A stretch of 20,749 nt of DNA, taken from NCBI GenBank assembly GCA_023434095.1, contig JAEYTJ010000002.1:1-20749 (forward strand), read 5' to 3'. Below, piece by piece: positions 1 through 8,283 of the stretch. Positions within the stretch are counted from its first letter, which is position 1. Each line of letters opens with the position of its first letter. The DNA is from Pseudomonadota bacterium. Its GTDB lineage: Bacteria > Pseudomonadota > Alphaproteobacteria > Rhizobiales > Xanthobacteraceae. The notes under the pieces are model-generated. The model did not search any database. It was not told the origin of the DNA and saw only the letters and a program-made list of their open reading frames with translations. A program made the translations under genes and the position numbers.

Positions 1-936
1 GTGCGGATTCCCGCCTCCTCCTGCGGCCTGTTCGGGTTCAAGGCCACGCGCGCCCGCACGCCGGACGGCCCCTATGTCGGCGTAGGCTGGGCCGGCATGG
101 CCATTGACGGCTTCCTGACCCGCTCGGTGCGCGACACGGCGGTGCTGCTCGACGCGACTCAGGGGCCCGATCTCGGCGCCCCCTATGTCGCGCCGCCGCT
201 GGAATCGTCCTTCGGCGCGGCGCTGGCCCGCCGCGAAGGACCGTTCACCATCGCCTTCACCACCACGACCCTCACCGGCGAACCCATCGCGCCGGAATGC
301 CGGGCGGCCGTGGAGGAGGCGGCGAAGCTGCTGGAGAGCCTCGGCCACCGGCTGGTCGAAGCCCGCCCGCAGGCCGACACGGCGGGCATGATGGCGGCCT
401 GGACCAAGATCGTCGGCTGCGGCACCGCCCTGACGGTGGAAAGCGCGGTGCGCCGGCGCGGCCGGCCGCTAGGCGATGACGAGATCGAGAGCGTCGCCCG
501 TTCGGCGGTCGAATATGCGCGCACCATCAGCGGGGCCGATTATCTCGAAGCCGTCAACAAGGTGCATGCCTATGGCCGCGAAATGGCGGCCTTCTTCCAG
601 CACGCCGACTTCCTGCTGACGGCGACCCTCGCCGAGCCTCCGGCAAAGCTCGGGCGTTTCGACCATGTGGGGCGCGACTATCTCGACTACCGCATGGGAC
701 CGGACGGGGTGTTTGCCTATTCCCCCTTCACCGCCGCCTTCAACGCCTCCGGCCAGCCTTCAGCGTCGCTGCCGCTGCACTGGACGCCGGAGGGTCTCCC
801 CGTCGGCATCCACCTCGCCGCTCCCTTCGGGCATGACGAGGCGCTTCTTGGCCAGTGCGCGCGCATCGAGGAAGCCGCCCCCTGGGCCGGCCGCCGGCCG
901 CCGATTGCCCGCAAACCGGACGAGCCAAAAATATGA
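1..936 (+). CDS. Amidase-signature family amidase, C-terminal part (5' end outside window)
   Basis: This is the C-terminal ~311 residues of an amidase-signature (AS) family enzyme, which hydrolyses a carboxamide to acid plus ammonia or amine. Full family members have about 450-500 residues. The frame is open from base 1, and the first residues (VRIPASSCGLFGFK) continue the conserved GGS[IV]R-P-A-x-x-C-G-x-x-GFK block. The serine before the first visible codon is the AS nucleophile, so the Ser-cisSer-Lys triad lies just outside the window; the GTG at base 1 is therefore an internal valine, not a start. Typical later AS motifs are present, such as GPDLGAPY near residue 55 and a Pro-rich C-terminal region with GLPVGIHLAA near residue 264. 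Substrate cannot be read from this part. It lies 123 nt upstream of a polyamine-type ABC transporter on the same strand, so it may act on an imported amide, but co-transcription is not shown. Confidence 0.88.
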   Translation: MRIPASSCGLFGFKATRARTPDGPYVGVGWAGMAIDGFLTRSVRDTAVLLDATQGPDLGAPYVAPPLESSFGAALARREGPFTIAFTTTTLTGEPIAPECRAAVEEAAKLLESLGHRLVEARPQADTAGMMAAWTKIVGCGTALTVESAVRRRGRPLGDDEIESVARSAVEYARTISGADYLEAVNKVHAYGREMAAFFQHADFLLTATLAEPPAKLGRFDHVGRDYLDYRMGPDGVFAYSPFTAAFNASGQPSASLPLHWTPEGLPVGIHLAAPFGHDEALLGQCARIEEAAPWAGRRPPIARKPDEPKI

Positions 937-1059
937 TCACATTGGCCGCCTCCCCGCTTGCCGGATGCCGAGGGCTCACATAGGCTGATCCGCAGATGAC
1001 ACCTCTCCACGGTGTGATCACGCCCCGTCGCGGGGTATGTTTCTAGCAACGGGTGAATA
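937..1059 (+). promoter_or_regulatory. Leader region before the PotA-like gene with two TGATCA palindromes
   Basis: This gap between the amidase stop and the ABC transporter holds two copies of a TGATCA-centred motif. One is at 934-939, overlapping the amidase stop codon, and one at 1015-1020 within GTGATCAC. A small hairpin follows at 1023-1035 (CCCCG-tcg-CGGGG). The motif pair could be an operator for a GntR- or TetR-type regulator, and the hairpin could lie in the transporter's 5' leader. No regulator gene for it is visible and no convincing -35/-10 pair was found. Confidence 0.25.
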
Positions 1060-2166
1060 ATGCCGGAGCCTGCCGCTGTACCGGACGCCCGCATCGCTGT
1101 CGAATGCCGGGGGATCGTCAAGCAATTTGGCGAAGGCCCCCGCGCCTTGCGGGCGCTCGACGATGTCTCGGTCGCCATTCGCGAGAATGAATTCTTCACA
1201 TTGCTGGGGCCGTCCGGCTGCGGCAAAACGACGTTGCTTCGGATGATTGCGGGGTTCGAGTACCCCACCGAAGGCTCCATCCGCCTGCACGGCCAGGACA
1301 TTGCCGGCCTTCCGCCCTTCAAGCGGCCCATCAACACGGTGTTCCAGAGCTACGCGCTCTTCCCCCACCTCACCGTGTGGGAGAACGTGGCGTTCGGGCT
1401 TCAGATGCTGGGGCGACCGAAAGCGCAGATCGAGACGCGCGTGGCCGAGATGCTCCGGCTCGTCCACATGGAAGAGCTGGCGCAGCGGCGCACCGACCAG
1501 ATTTCCGGCGGCCAGGCCCAGCGCGTCGCCCTCGCCCGGGCGCTGGCCCCTGCCCCCAAGGTGCTGCTGCTCGACGAGCCACTCTCGGCGCTCGACTACA
1601 AGCTGCGCAAGGAGATGCAGATCGAGCTCAAGCGGATGCAGAGCGAGACCGGCATCACCTTCATCTTCGTCACCCACGACCAGGAAGAAGCGCTCACCAT
1701 GTCCGACCGCATCGCGGTCATGTCGAAGGGCAAGGTGCTGCAGGTCGGCACGCCGTGGGACATCTACGACAAGCCGGCGGACCGGTTCGTCGCCGACTTC
1801 ATCGGCGAGACCAATTTCCTCCCCGCCGCCATGGTCGGAATCGAGGCCGGGCTGGCGCGGGTGCGGCTGCCCTCCGGTGTCGAGATTTCCGCCAGCCTCG
1901 CTGACGGCTACAGCCCCGCGGGCGAAGCGACGGTGGTGGTACGGCCGGAACATGCGCGCGTGGTCGCCACCGGCGGCCAGTTGTCCGGCCTGGTGGAGAA
2001 CGTCGTCTATTTCGGCACCGACACCCATATCCATGTGAAGCTGGACGAGGGATTCACCTTCATGGTGCGCCAGCAGAATTCCCGCAGCCAGTCCTGCGGC
2101 GCCAATGTCGGCGAACGCGTCGGCATCGAGATCGCGCCCGATGCGGCGCAAGTGCTGCGGGACTGA
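1060..2166 (+). CDS. ABC transporter ATP-binding protein, PotA-like (polyamine-type importer)
   Basis: Cytoplasmic ATPase of a PotABCD-type importer, 368 aa, close to the usual PotA length. Visible motifs are Walker A GPSGCGKTT at residues 50-58, the Q-loop around FQSYALFPHLT (95-104), the ABC signature ISGGQAQR at 148-155, Walker B VLLLDEP at 168-174 and the switch histidine in VTHDQEEA near 206. A TOBE-type C-terminal domain follows from about residue 270. The ATG at 1060 is weakly preceded by a GGGTGA stretch; no better in-frame start precedes the nucleotide-binding domain. The gene is followed 3 nt later by the first permease, so the four transporter genes form one operon. The family is secure. 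Substrate (putrescine, spermidine or another amine) is inferred from the whole operon and cannot be settled from the ATPase. Confidence 0.93.
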   Translation: MPEPAAVPDARIAVECRGIVKQFGEGPRALRALDDVSVAIRENEFFTLLGPSGCGKTTLLRMIAGFEYPTEGSIRLHGQDIAGLPPFKRPINTVFQSYALFPHLTVWENVAFGLQMLGRPKAQIETRVAEMLRLVHMEELAQRRTDQISGGQAQRVALARALAPAPKVLLLDEPLSALDYKLRKEMQIELKRMQSETGITFIFVTHDQEEALTMSDRIAVMSKGKVLQVGTPWDIYDKPADRFVADFIGETNFLPAAMVGIEAGLARVRLPSGVEISASLADGYSPAGEATVVVRPEHARVVATGGQLSGLVENVVYFGTDTHIHVKLDEGFTFMVRQQNSRSQSCGANVGERVGIEIAPDAAQVLRD

Positions 2167-2169
2167 GCC

Positions 2170-3093
2170 ATGGCGAGCGCCGCCGAGATCGCCCGACGCG
2201 ACGAGCAGTCGAAAACCCGCGCGCGCTGGCTGCTCTCGCTGCCGGCGCTGTTCATCGTCTTCGTCGCCGCCATCGGCCCGCTCTTCGTGATGCTGGCCTA
2301 TTCCTTCATGGCGAAGGGCGACTATGGCGACGTGAAGCCCGGCGAGTTCTCGCTCGACGGCTGGTTCTCGGTCTTCCTTCAGCGCGATATCTTCGACGAC
2401 ACCGTCACCCTGGCGGATGCGCATCTGTCGATCCTCTGGCGCTCGGTGCGGCTGTCGCTCATCACCACGCTGGCGACGCTGGCGCTCGGCTTCCCCACCG
2501 CCTACTTCATCGCCACGCGGCCGCGCCAGACCCGCGAGGTGTGGGTGTTCCTCATCACCATCCCGTTCTGGACCAACCTGCTCATCCGCACCTTCGCGAT
2601 GCAGCAGGTGATCCGCAACGAGGGGGTGCTCAACACGATGCTGATGTGGCTCGGGGTGACCCGCGAGCCGATCCCGATCATGTACACCGACTGGGCGATC
2701 CTGTTCGGCATGGTCTATGTCTACCTGCCGCTGATGGTGCTGCCGCTCTATGCCAGCATGGAGAAGCTCGATTTCCGGCTGGTCGAGGCGGGGTACGATC
2801 TCTATGCCGGCCGGCTCGCCGTGCTGCGGCGCATCATCCTGCCGCTGGTGAAGCCGGGCATCATTGCCGGCTCCATCCTCGTCTTCATCCCTTCGCTCGG
2901 CGCCTATGTCATTCCGCGCGTGCTCGGCGGCGGCAAGAACCTGATGCTCGCCAATCTGATCGAGCTGCAGTTCGGCGCCGGCCGCAACTGGCCGCTCGGC
3001 GCGGCGCTGTCGATCTCGCTGATGCTGCTGGTTCTCGTCGCCATGCTCGTCTATGTGCGCAACGCGACCCGCTCGGGGGCCGGCCATGGCTAG
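2170..3093 (+). CDS. ABC transporter permease, PotB-like
   Basis: Inner-membrane permease of the polyamine-type importer, 307 aa. A hydrophobic first segment (LLSLPALFIVFVAAIGPLFV, about residues 20-40) is followed by a periplasmic stretch and then five further membrane segments, the normal BPD_transp_1 layout. The cytoplasmic EAA loop that docks the ATPase is visible at about residues 207-232 (EAGYDLYAG...LPLVKPG). The gene begins 3 nt after the ATPase stop and overlaps the next permease by 8 nt, indicating translational coupling. It is slightly longer than E. coli PotB because of a longer N-terminus. It should form the heterodimeric channel with the next gene product. Confidence 0.93.
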   Translation: MASAAEIARRDEQSKTRARWLLSLPALFIVFVAAIGPLFVMLAYSFMAKGDYGDVKPGEFSLDGWFSVFLQRDIFDDTVTLADAHLSILWRSVRLSLITTLATLALGFPTAYFIATRPRQTREVWVFLITIPFWTNLLIRTFAMQQVIRNEGVLNTMLMWLGVTREPIPIMYTDWAILFGMVYVYLPLMVLPLYASMEKLDFRLVEAGYDLYAGRLAVLRRIILPLVKPGIIAGSILVFIPSLGAYVIPRVLGGGKNLMLANLIELQFGAGRNWPLGAALSISLMLLVLVAMLVYVRNATRSGAGHG

Positions 3094-3889
3094 GGCACGC
3101 TTCGACATCCGCTCGCAGCCGGGCTTCGGCACCGTCGCGCTGTTCACCTTCGCGCTGCTGTACCTGCCGATCGTCACGCTGGTCGTCTACGCCTTCAACG
3201 CCAGCGATTCCCTCTCCAGCTGGGGCGGTTTCTCGCTGCACTGGTTCTATGAGGCCGCGGACAACAAGTCGGTGCAGGACGCCGCCTGGCGCTCGCTCAT
3301 CATCGCGTTGAGCGCGGCGAGCATGGCGACAGCCGCCGCCACCATGGCCGCCATCGCCACCACCCGCACCCCGCCCTATCGCGGCCTGTCGTTCAAATAC
3401 GCCTTCATCAACCTGCCGCTCATGGTGCCCGAGATCGTCACCGCCGTGGCGCTGCTCATCGTGTTCGCCAAGGTGAAGGTGTGGACCGGCTATTCCGGCC
3501 TCGGCTACCTCATCCTCGCCCATACCGCCTTCTGCATCCCCTTCGCCTATCTGCCCATCCGCGCCCGGCTGGAGGGCATGGACCAGTCGCTGGAGCGCGC
3601 GGCGGCGGACCTCTATGCCCCGCCCTGGCAGGTATTCCGGCGGGTGACGCTGCCGCTGCTGCGGCCCGGGATCATCGCCGGCTTCATGCTGGCCTTCGTC
3701 ATCTCGCTGGACGACGTGGTGATCTCGGAATTCGTCAAGTCCGGCGGGCAGGACACGCTGCCGACCTACATGCTGGGCCAGCTGCGCCGGGCGGTGACAC
3801 CGGAGATCAATGCGATTGCGGCCGCCTTCCTGGTGCTTTCGGTGGCGCTGGTGACGGTGTTCTTCTTCATCAACCGCAAGAAAGCCTGA
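3086..3889 (+). CDS. ABC transporter permease, PotC-like
   Basis: Second inner-membrane permease of the polyamine-type importer, 267 aa from the ATG at 3086 (MARARFDIRS). An in-frame ATG exists at 3053, but the residues it adds (MCATRPARGPA) lie entirely inside the preceding gene and do not look like permease sequence. The 3086 start gives an 8-nt overlap and a protein of PotC size. There are six predicted membrane segments. The EAA loop reads ERAAADLYAPPWQVFRRV followed by LPLLRPG, encoded at about 3594-3671. The charged motif FVISLDDVVISEFVKSGG after the loop is typical of PotC and PotI proteins. It pairs with the upstream permease. Confidence 0.92.
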   Translation: MARARFDIRSQPGFGTVALFTFALLYLPIVTLVVYAFNASDSLSSWGGFSLHWFYEAADNKSVQDAAWRSLIIALSAASMATAAATMAAIATTRTPPYRGLSFKYAFINLPLMVPEIVTAVALLIVFAKVKVWTGYSGLGYLILAHTAFCIPFAYLPIRARLEGMDQSLERAAADLYAPPWQVFRRVTLPLLRPGIIAGFMLAFVISLDDVVISEFVKSGGQDTLPTYMLGQLRRAVTPEINAIAAAFLVLSVALVTVFFFINRKKA

Positions 3890-3913
3890 ACCAACCTACC
3901 GGAGGGAATGGAC

Positions 3914-4948
3914 ATGACAGTTAAATCGACGACGCTGGCGGCGGCGCTCGCGCTGCTCGTCAGCGCGGGCGCGGCCTGCGCCGAGGGGCAGCTCAACATC
4001 TACAACTGGGGTGACTATACGAGCCCCGAGCTGATCAAGAAGTTCGAGGAGACCCACAAGGTCAAGGTCACCGTCACCGACTACGATTCCAATGACACGG
4101 CGCTCGCCAAGATTCGCGCCGGCGGCCACGGCTTCGACATCGTCGTGCCCTCGGCCAACTACATGCCGATCTGGATCAAGGAAGGCCTGCTGCTGGAGGC
4201 CCGCCCCGACCAGATGCCGAACTTCAAGAATGTCGACGCGCGCTGGGTCGACGTGCCGTGGGATCCGGGCCGGCACTATTCGGTGCCGTGGCAGTGGGGC
4301 CTGAGCGGCATCGGCGTCAACAAGAAGGTCTATGGCGGCGACATCAACACCTCGGCGATCTTCCTCGATCCGCCGAAGGAACTGATCGGCAAGATCAACG
4401 TCGAGCCGGAAATGAACGACGTGCTCTACGCCACCATCAAGTATCTGGGCGGCGACTGGTGCACGACCGACAAGGCCTTGCTCAAGCAGGTGCGCGACAA
4501 GCTGCTCGAAGCCAAGCCCAAATGGCTGGCGATGGACTATTCCGTCACCGAGAAGCTGCCCTCGGGCGACTATGCCGGCGTGTATTACTGGAACGGCGCC
4601 ATTCTGCGCGCCCGCCTGAAGAACCCGGATGTCGCCTTCGGCTACCCGAAGGAGGGCTATCCGGTCTTCATGGACAGCGTGGCCATTCTCAAGGATGCCA
4701 AGAACCCCGACAATGCCAAGGCCTTCATGAACTTCATCATGGAGCCGGAGAACGCGGCGCTGATCTCCGCCTTCGCCAAATATGCCAACGGCATCAAGGG
4801 CTCGGAAGCCTTCTATCCCGCCGACATGAAGGGCGCGCCGGAGCTGAACGTGCCGCCGGAGTTCGAGAAGGCCGGCGAGTTCCTGGAAACCTGCGCGCCG
4901 GAAGTCTCCCAGCTCTATGCCCGCATCTGGACCGACATCAACAAGTGA
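3914..4948 (+). CDS. Periplasmic polyamine-type substrate-binding protein, PotD/PotF-like
   Basis: Extracytoplasmic receptor of the importer, 344 aa from ATG 3914. An ATG also occurs at 3908, but GGAGGG at 3901-3906 would be only 1 nt from it and is 7 nt from 3914, so 3914 is preferred. The N-terminus is a Sec signal peptide (Lys4, then an Ala/Leu core) with probable cleavage after ACA, before EGQLNIYNWGDY. The mature start LNIYNWGDYTSPELIKKFEE matches the PotD/PotF fold, as do DSNDTALAKIRAG, the hinge region PWQWGLSGIGVN and the YYWNGAILRARLKN ligand-site region. The acidic and aromatic pocket expected for amine ligands seems retained, but exact specificity cannot be assigned. Last gene of the operon; an intrinsic terminator follows 20 nt later. 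Confidence 0.92.
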   Translation: MTVKSTTLAAALALLVSAGAACAEGQLNIYNWGDYTSPELIKKFEETHKVKVTVTDYDSNDTALAKIRAGGHGFDIVVPSANYMPIWIKEGLLLEARPDQMPNFKNVDARWVDVPWDPGRHYSVPWQWGLSGIGVNKKVYGGDINTSAIFLDPPKELIGKINVEPEMNDVLYATIKYLGGDWCTTDKALLKQVRDKLLEAKPKWLAMDYSVTEKLPSGDYAGVYYWNGAILRARLKNPDVAFGYPKEGYPVFMDSVAILKDAKNPDNAKAFMNFIMEPENAALISAFAKYANGIKGSEAFYPADMKGAPELNVPPEFEKAGEFLETCAPEVSQLYARIWTDINK

Positions 4949-4967
4949 CGGCCGGCCGCTGAACACC

Positions 4968-5000
4968 GAGGGAGGGCCTCACGGCCCTCCCTTTTCTTTT
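4968..5000 (+). terminator. Rho-independent terminator of the polyamine-type transporter operon
   Basis: A perfect stem AGGGAGGGCC (4969-4978) pairs with GGCCCTCCCT (4983-4992) around a TCAC loop and is followed by TTTTCTTTT. It stands 20 nt after the binding-protein stop, between the plus-strand transporter and the convergent minus-strand operon. The T-tract points to action on plus-strand transcripts. Confidence 0.92.
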
Positions 5001-5045
5001 GTCCGGTGCCGCTCGGAACACCGAAGGCGGCAGCGGCCGCCGCGC

Positions 5046-6560
5046 TCAGTTCTTCACCGTCTCTTCCAGGAAGAAGCGGCCGAGCGGGTTCTGGTGGAAG
5101 TTCTCGATATTTGTGCGCGTGACGTTGATATAGGGGCTGTAATAGAGATCGATCCAGTTGACGTCGCCCTTGGCGGTCTTCTGGAGCGTCACATACATCG
5201 CCTCGCGCTTGGCCGGGTCGGTCTCCAGCCGCGCGGCTTCCACCAGCGCCTTGACCTCGTCGTTCTTGTAGCGGGTCATGTAGTTCATGTTGGTGTCGTG
5301 GCCGAGCACGAAGGTGGTCTTCTGGTCCGGGTCGAGAATGTCGTTGGTCCAGTACATGACCGAGATGTCGTAATCCCCGTTCACCAGCATGTCCCAGCTC
5401 TGGCTGGGGTCGACCTTCTGCAGGTTCACCTTCACGCCGGCCTTGGCGAGCTGCTGCTGCACCAGCACGGCGATCTGCTCGTCGGTCTCCTTGCCGGCAT
5501 TGACGATGTAGTTGAGCGTCAGGTCCGAAGCGCCGGCCTCGGCGAGCAGCTTCTTGGCCTTCTCCGGGTCGAAGGGGCGCTGGAGATTGTCGGCGTAGTG
5601 ATAGAGCGAGCCCTTGGGCACGTAGGAATAGGCGACCTCGCCGAGATTGAAGGTCGCCGCCTCGACGATGGCCTTCTTGTCGATCGCCATGTCCAGCGCC
5701 TCGCGCACTTCCTTCTTCGCCAGCGCGCCGTGCTCATGGTTGATGAGCATGTGGTCCTCGCGCGTGGAAGGATCGCTGATCACCTTGAGAGCCGGATTGG
5801 TCTTCAGCTCGGCGACGCGCGAGAACGGCACGGTGATGGCCGCATCGATCTCGCCGGCCTGGATCTTCAGCATGCGGGTGTTGTCGTCGGGAATGACCAG
5901 CCATTCCACCCCGTCGAGGCTCACCTTGCCGGCGTCCCAGTAATTGGGGTTCTTCTTCAGGATGACGCGGTCGCCGCGGCGCCATTCCACCACGCTGAAC
6001 GCGCCGGAGCCGACCGGCTTCTCGGCGAAAGCGTCGGCGGCGGCGCCTTCCACCAGCTTCTTCGGCAGCACCGAGGCATTGGGCAGCGCCATCATCGAAA
6101 GGAACGGCACCGACTTGCCCTGCAACTTCACCACCAGCGTCTTGGCGTCGGTGGCGGTCGCGCTGTCGATGATCTTGAAGCTGTCGGACCAGAGCGAGCC
6201 CTTGTCGTCGCGGATGCGGATCAGCGAGAAGGCGGCGTCCTCGGCGGTGACGGGGCTGCCGTCGGAGAACTTGGCGTCGCGGAGCTTGAACGTATAGGTC
6301 AGCCCGTCGTCGGAGATGGTCCAGCTCTCGGCAAGGCCCGGCACCAGCTTGGTGCCGCTGGCGTCGACGCGGACCAGCACGTCGAACACGTTGGAGAACA
6401 CCCAGTTGTCGACGTTCTGTGCCGACTTGATGGGATCGAAGGTGGTCGAATCCTCGTTGCGGGCGATGGTCAGCACGCCGGCAGCGTGGGCGAAGCTGGT
6501 CGAGAGCGAGAGGAGTGCGGCAAAAGCCGCGAGGCGGGACGTCCGGAGTGCGGTCTTCAC
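5046..6560 (-). CDS. Periplasmic peptide-type substrate-binding protein (SBP_bac_5 / DppA-like)
   Basis: Solute receptor of the minus-strand ABC importer, 504 aa from a GTG at 6560. An in-frame TTG at 6590 would overlap the upstream stop and lacks a ribosome-binding site. The GTG is preceded by AGAGGA about 9 nt away and directly starts a clean signal peptide (VKTALRTSRLAAFAALLS..., cleavage after AHA). The mature protein begins AGVLTIARNEDSTTFDPIKS, the usual family-5 opening, followed by LVPGLAESWTISDDGLTYTF and the FSDGSPVTAEDAAFS motif. Family 5 receptors bind di- and oligopeptides, opines, nickel or other small amides. The ligand here is unknown; association with an iminopeptidase suggests a peptide-like or amide ligand. 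The gene is last in its operon, 19 nt after the ATPase gene, rather than first as in classical dpp operons. Confidence 0.92.
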   Translation of the reverse strand: MKTALRTSRLAAFAALLSLSTSFAHAAGVLTIARNEDSTTFDPIKSAQNVDNWVFSNVFDVLVRVDASGTKLVPGLAESWTISDDGLTYTFKLRDAKFSDGSPVTAEDAAFSLIRIRDDKGSLWSDSFKIIDSATATDAKTLVVKLQGKSVPFLSMMALPNASVLPKKLVEGAAADAFAEKPVGSGAFSVVEWRRGDRVILKKNPNYWDAGKVSLDGVEWLVIPDDNTRMLKIQAGEIDAAITVPFSRVAELKTNPALKVISDPSTREDHMLINHEHGALAKKEVREALDMAIDKKAIVEAATFNLGEVAYSYVPKGSLYHYADNLQRPFDPEKAKKLLAEAGASDLTLNYIVNAGKETDEQIAVLVQQQLAKAGVKVNLQKVDPSQSWDMLVNGDYDISVMYWTNDILDPDQKTTFVLGHDTNMNYMTRYKNDEVKALVEAARLETDPAKREAMYVTLQKTAKGDVNWIDLYYSPYINVTRTNIENFHQNPLGRFFLEETVKN

Positions 6561-6579
6561 GGGTTTTTTCCTCTGGTGG

Positions 6580-8283
6580 TTAGACGGCAAGCAGGGCGGG
6601 TGGCGGCGCGATGAGGCGCCGGTCCGGGTCGATGTCGGGAATGGCGGCGATCAATGCGGCGGTGTAGGCCTCGCGCGGGCGCTCGAAGACCTCGGCACAT
6701 GGGCCTTCCTCGACGATGCGGCCGTGGTGCATCACCACCACCCGCGCGCACAGGTGCCGGACGATGGCGAGATCGTGGGCGATGAACACCAGCGTCAGGT
6801 CCATCGTCTTCACCAGCCGCTGGAACAGCGCGACGATCTGCGCCTGGATGGTGACATCGAGCGCCGCGACGCATTCGTCGGCGACGATCAGCCGGGGATC
6901 GACCGCCAGCGCCCTCGCAATGCCGGCGCGCTGGCACTGGCCGCCGGAAAGCTGGCGCGGGCGGCGCCCGGCGAGTTCAGCGTCGAGTTCGACGAGCCGC
7001 AGCAGCTCTGCCACCCGCGCCGGAATGGCGTTGGGCGCCACCTTGCCCTGCACGCGCAGCACCTCGGACAGCGTCTGGCCGATGGTGAGGCGCGGATTGA
7101 GCGAGTTGAACGGGTCCTGGAACACCATCGCCGCCTGCTGGCGGATGCGCGCCAGCGCCGCGGCGGGCTGCCCGCGCAGGCTGAGGCCGTCGAAGGTGAC
7201 ATGGCCGTCGGAAATCGGCGTCAGCCCCAGCATGGCGCGCGCCAGCGTCGACTTGCCCGAGCCGCTCTCGCCGACAATGCCCACCGTCTCGCCGGGCCGG
7301 ATCTGTAGCGACACACCGGCGACCGCGCTGAAGCTGCGCCGCCGGCCGAACAGCCCGCCGGCGACGGGGAAGCGCACCTCGAGATCGTCGACCTCGACCA
7401 GCGGGCGCGGCGGCGGCGCGAGCGCGCGCACCGGCTTGGCCGGAGCGGCCGGATCGGTCACATCGTCCACCTCATCGGCCTCATCGTCCACCGGCATGGA
7501 GGGGTGGCTGGCGATCAGCGCCTTGGTGTAGGGGTGGACCGGCTGAGCGAGCAAAGCGCGCTTCTCGCCAACCTCCACCACCTGCCCCTGCCGCATGACA
7601 GCCACCCGGTCGCAGGTCTGGGCGACGACACCGAGATCGTGGGTAATGAGGATGATCGACAGGCCGCGCTTCTCGCGCAACTCCATGAGAAGACGCAGGA
7701 TTTGCGCCTGGATGGTCACGTCGAGCGCGGTGGTCGGCTCATCGGCGATGAGGATTTTCGGATCGCACGCCAGCGCCACGGCGATCATGGCGCGCTGGCG
7801 CATGCCGCCGGAAAACTCGTGCGGATAGGCTCCGAACTGGCGCCGCGGATCGGTGAAGCCGACCTGCCCCATCAGCGTGATCGCCTCCGCCTTCGCCGCC
7901 GCCCGGTCCAGCCGCCGGTGGAAGCGCAGCCCCTCAGTGATCTGGTCGCCGACCCGCATCACAGGGTCGAGATGACTGCTAGGGTTTTGAAAGATCATGC
8001 CGATTTCGGCGCCGCGCACCTCCTGCATCTGCGCCTCGTTCAGCGCCAGCAGGTCGCGCCCGCCCATCGTCACCGTGCCACCGGTGACGGCAAGGGCGCG
8101 CGAGGGCAGCAAGTGGAGCAGAGAGCGGCAGAGCAGGCTCTTGCCCGAGCCGCTCTCGCCCACCAGCCCGAGAATCTCGCCCGGCCGAAGGTCGAGCGAG
8201 ACCCGGTCGAGCAGGGTGCGCGCGCCCTCCTCGCCGTGCACGGCAACGGAAAGATCGCGGATCGACAGTAGCGGGGCGCTCAT
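6580..8283 (-). CDS. Fused double ATP-binding protein of a dipeptide/oligopeptide ABC transporter (DppD-DppF type)
   Basis: Single-chain ATPase carrying both nucleotide-binding domains, 567 aa. Domain 1 has Walker A GESGSGKS (42-49), signature FSGGMRQR (157-164) and Walker B ILIADEP (177-183). Domain 2 has Walker A GESGSGKS (338-345), signature LSGGQCQR (445-452) and Walker B LIVADEC (465-471), with Cys replacing the usual Pro. Each half ends with the HPYTKALI or REAYTAALI segment typical of Opp/Dpp ATPases. A linker at about 262-296 is acidic, then Pro/Ala-rich. The start is the ATG at 8283, which overlaps the preceding permease stop as ATGA. The frame stays open upstream to 8427, but that stretch lies over the permease and is unrelated sequence. 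It powers the two permeases encoded just upstream. Confidence 0.93.
   Translation of the reverse strand: MSAPLLSIRDLSVAVHGEEGARTLLDRVSLDLRPGEILGLVGESGSGKSLLCRSLLHLLPSRALAVTGGTVTMGGRDLLALNEAQMQEVRGAEIGMIFQNPSSHLDPVMRVGDQITEGLRFHRRLDRAAAKAEAITLMGQVGFTDPRRQFGAYPHEFSGGMRQRAMIAVALACDPKILIADEPTTALDVTIQAQILRLLMELREKRGLSIILITHDLGVVAQTCDRVAVMRQGQVVEVGEKRALLAQPVHPYTKALIASHPSMPVDDEADEVDDVTDPAAPAKPVRALAPPPRPLVEVDDLEVRFPVAGGLFGRRRSFSAVAGVSLQIRPGETVGIVGESGSGKSTLARAMLGLTPISDGHVTFDGLSLRGQPAAALARIRQQAAMVFQDPFNSLNPRLTIGQTLSEVLRVQGKVAPNAIPARVAELLRLVELDAELAGRRPRQLSGGQCQRAGIARALAVDPRLIVADECVAALDVTIQAQIVALFQRLVKTMDLTLVFIAHDLAIVRHLCARVVVMHHGRIVEEGPCAEVFERPREAYTAALIAAIPDIDPDRRLIAPPPALLAV

Noticed and set aside
1018..3177. 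Very long minus-strand open frame (about 719 codons) opposite the PotA- and PotB-like genes
   Set aside because: It is antisense to two clear ABC transporter genes and its translation is rich in His, Arg, Asp and Gly without any motif. Such shadow frames are normal in high-GC DNA.
1060..4948. Assigning the first ABC importer firmly to spermidine or putrescine
   Set aside because: The family is clear, but PotD/PotF-like receptors also bind other small amines and amino-acid derivatives. Specificity needs a binding assay or close characterised homologue.
5590..5610. TGATAG-containing stretch inside the binding-protein gene as a third lux box
   Set aside because: Only one half-site is present, it has no symmetric partner at the right spacing, and it lies within coding sequence.
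4917..6614. Plus-strand open frame of about 565 codons opposite the peptide-binding protein gene
   Set aside because: The opposite strand encodes an unambiguous SBP_bac_5 protein with signal peptide. The plus-strand translation is low-complexity and begins inside another gene.
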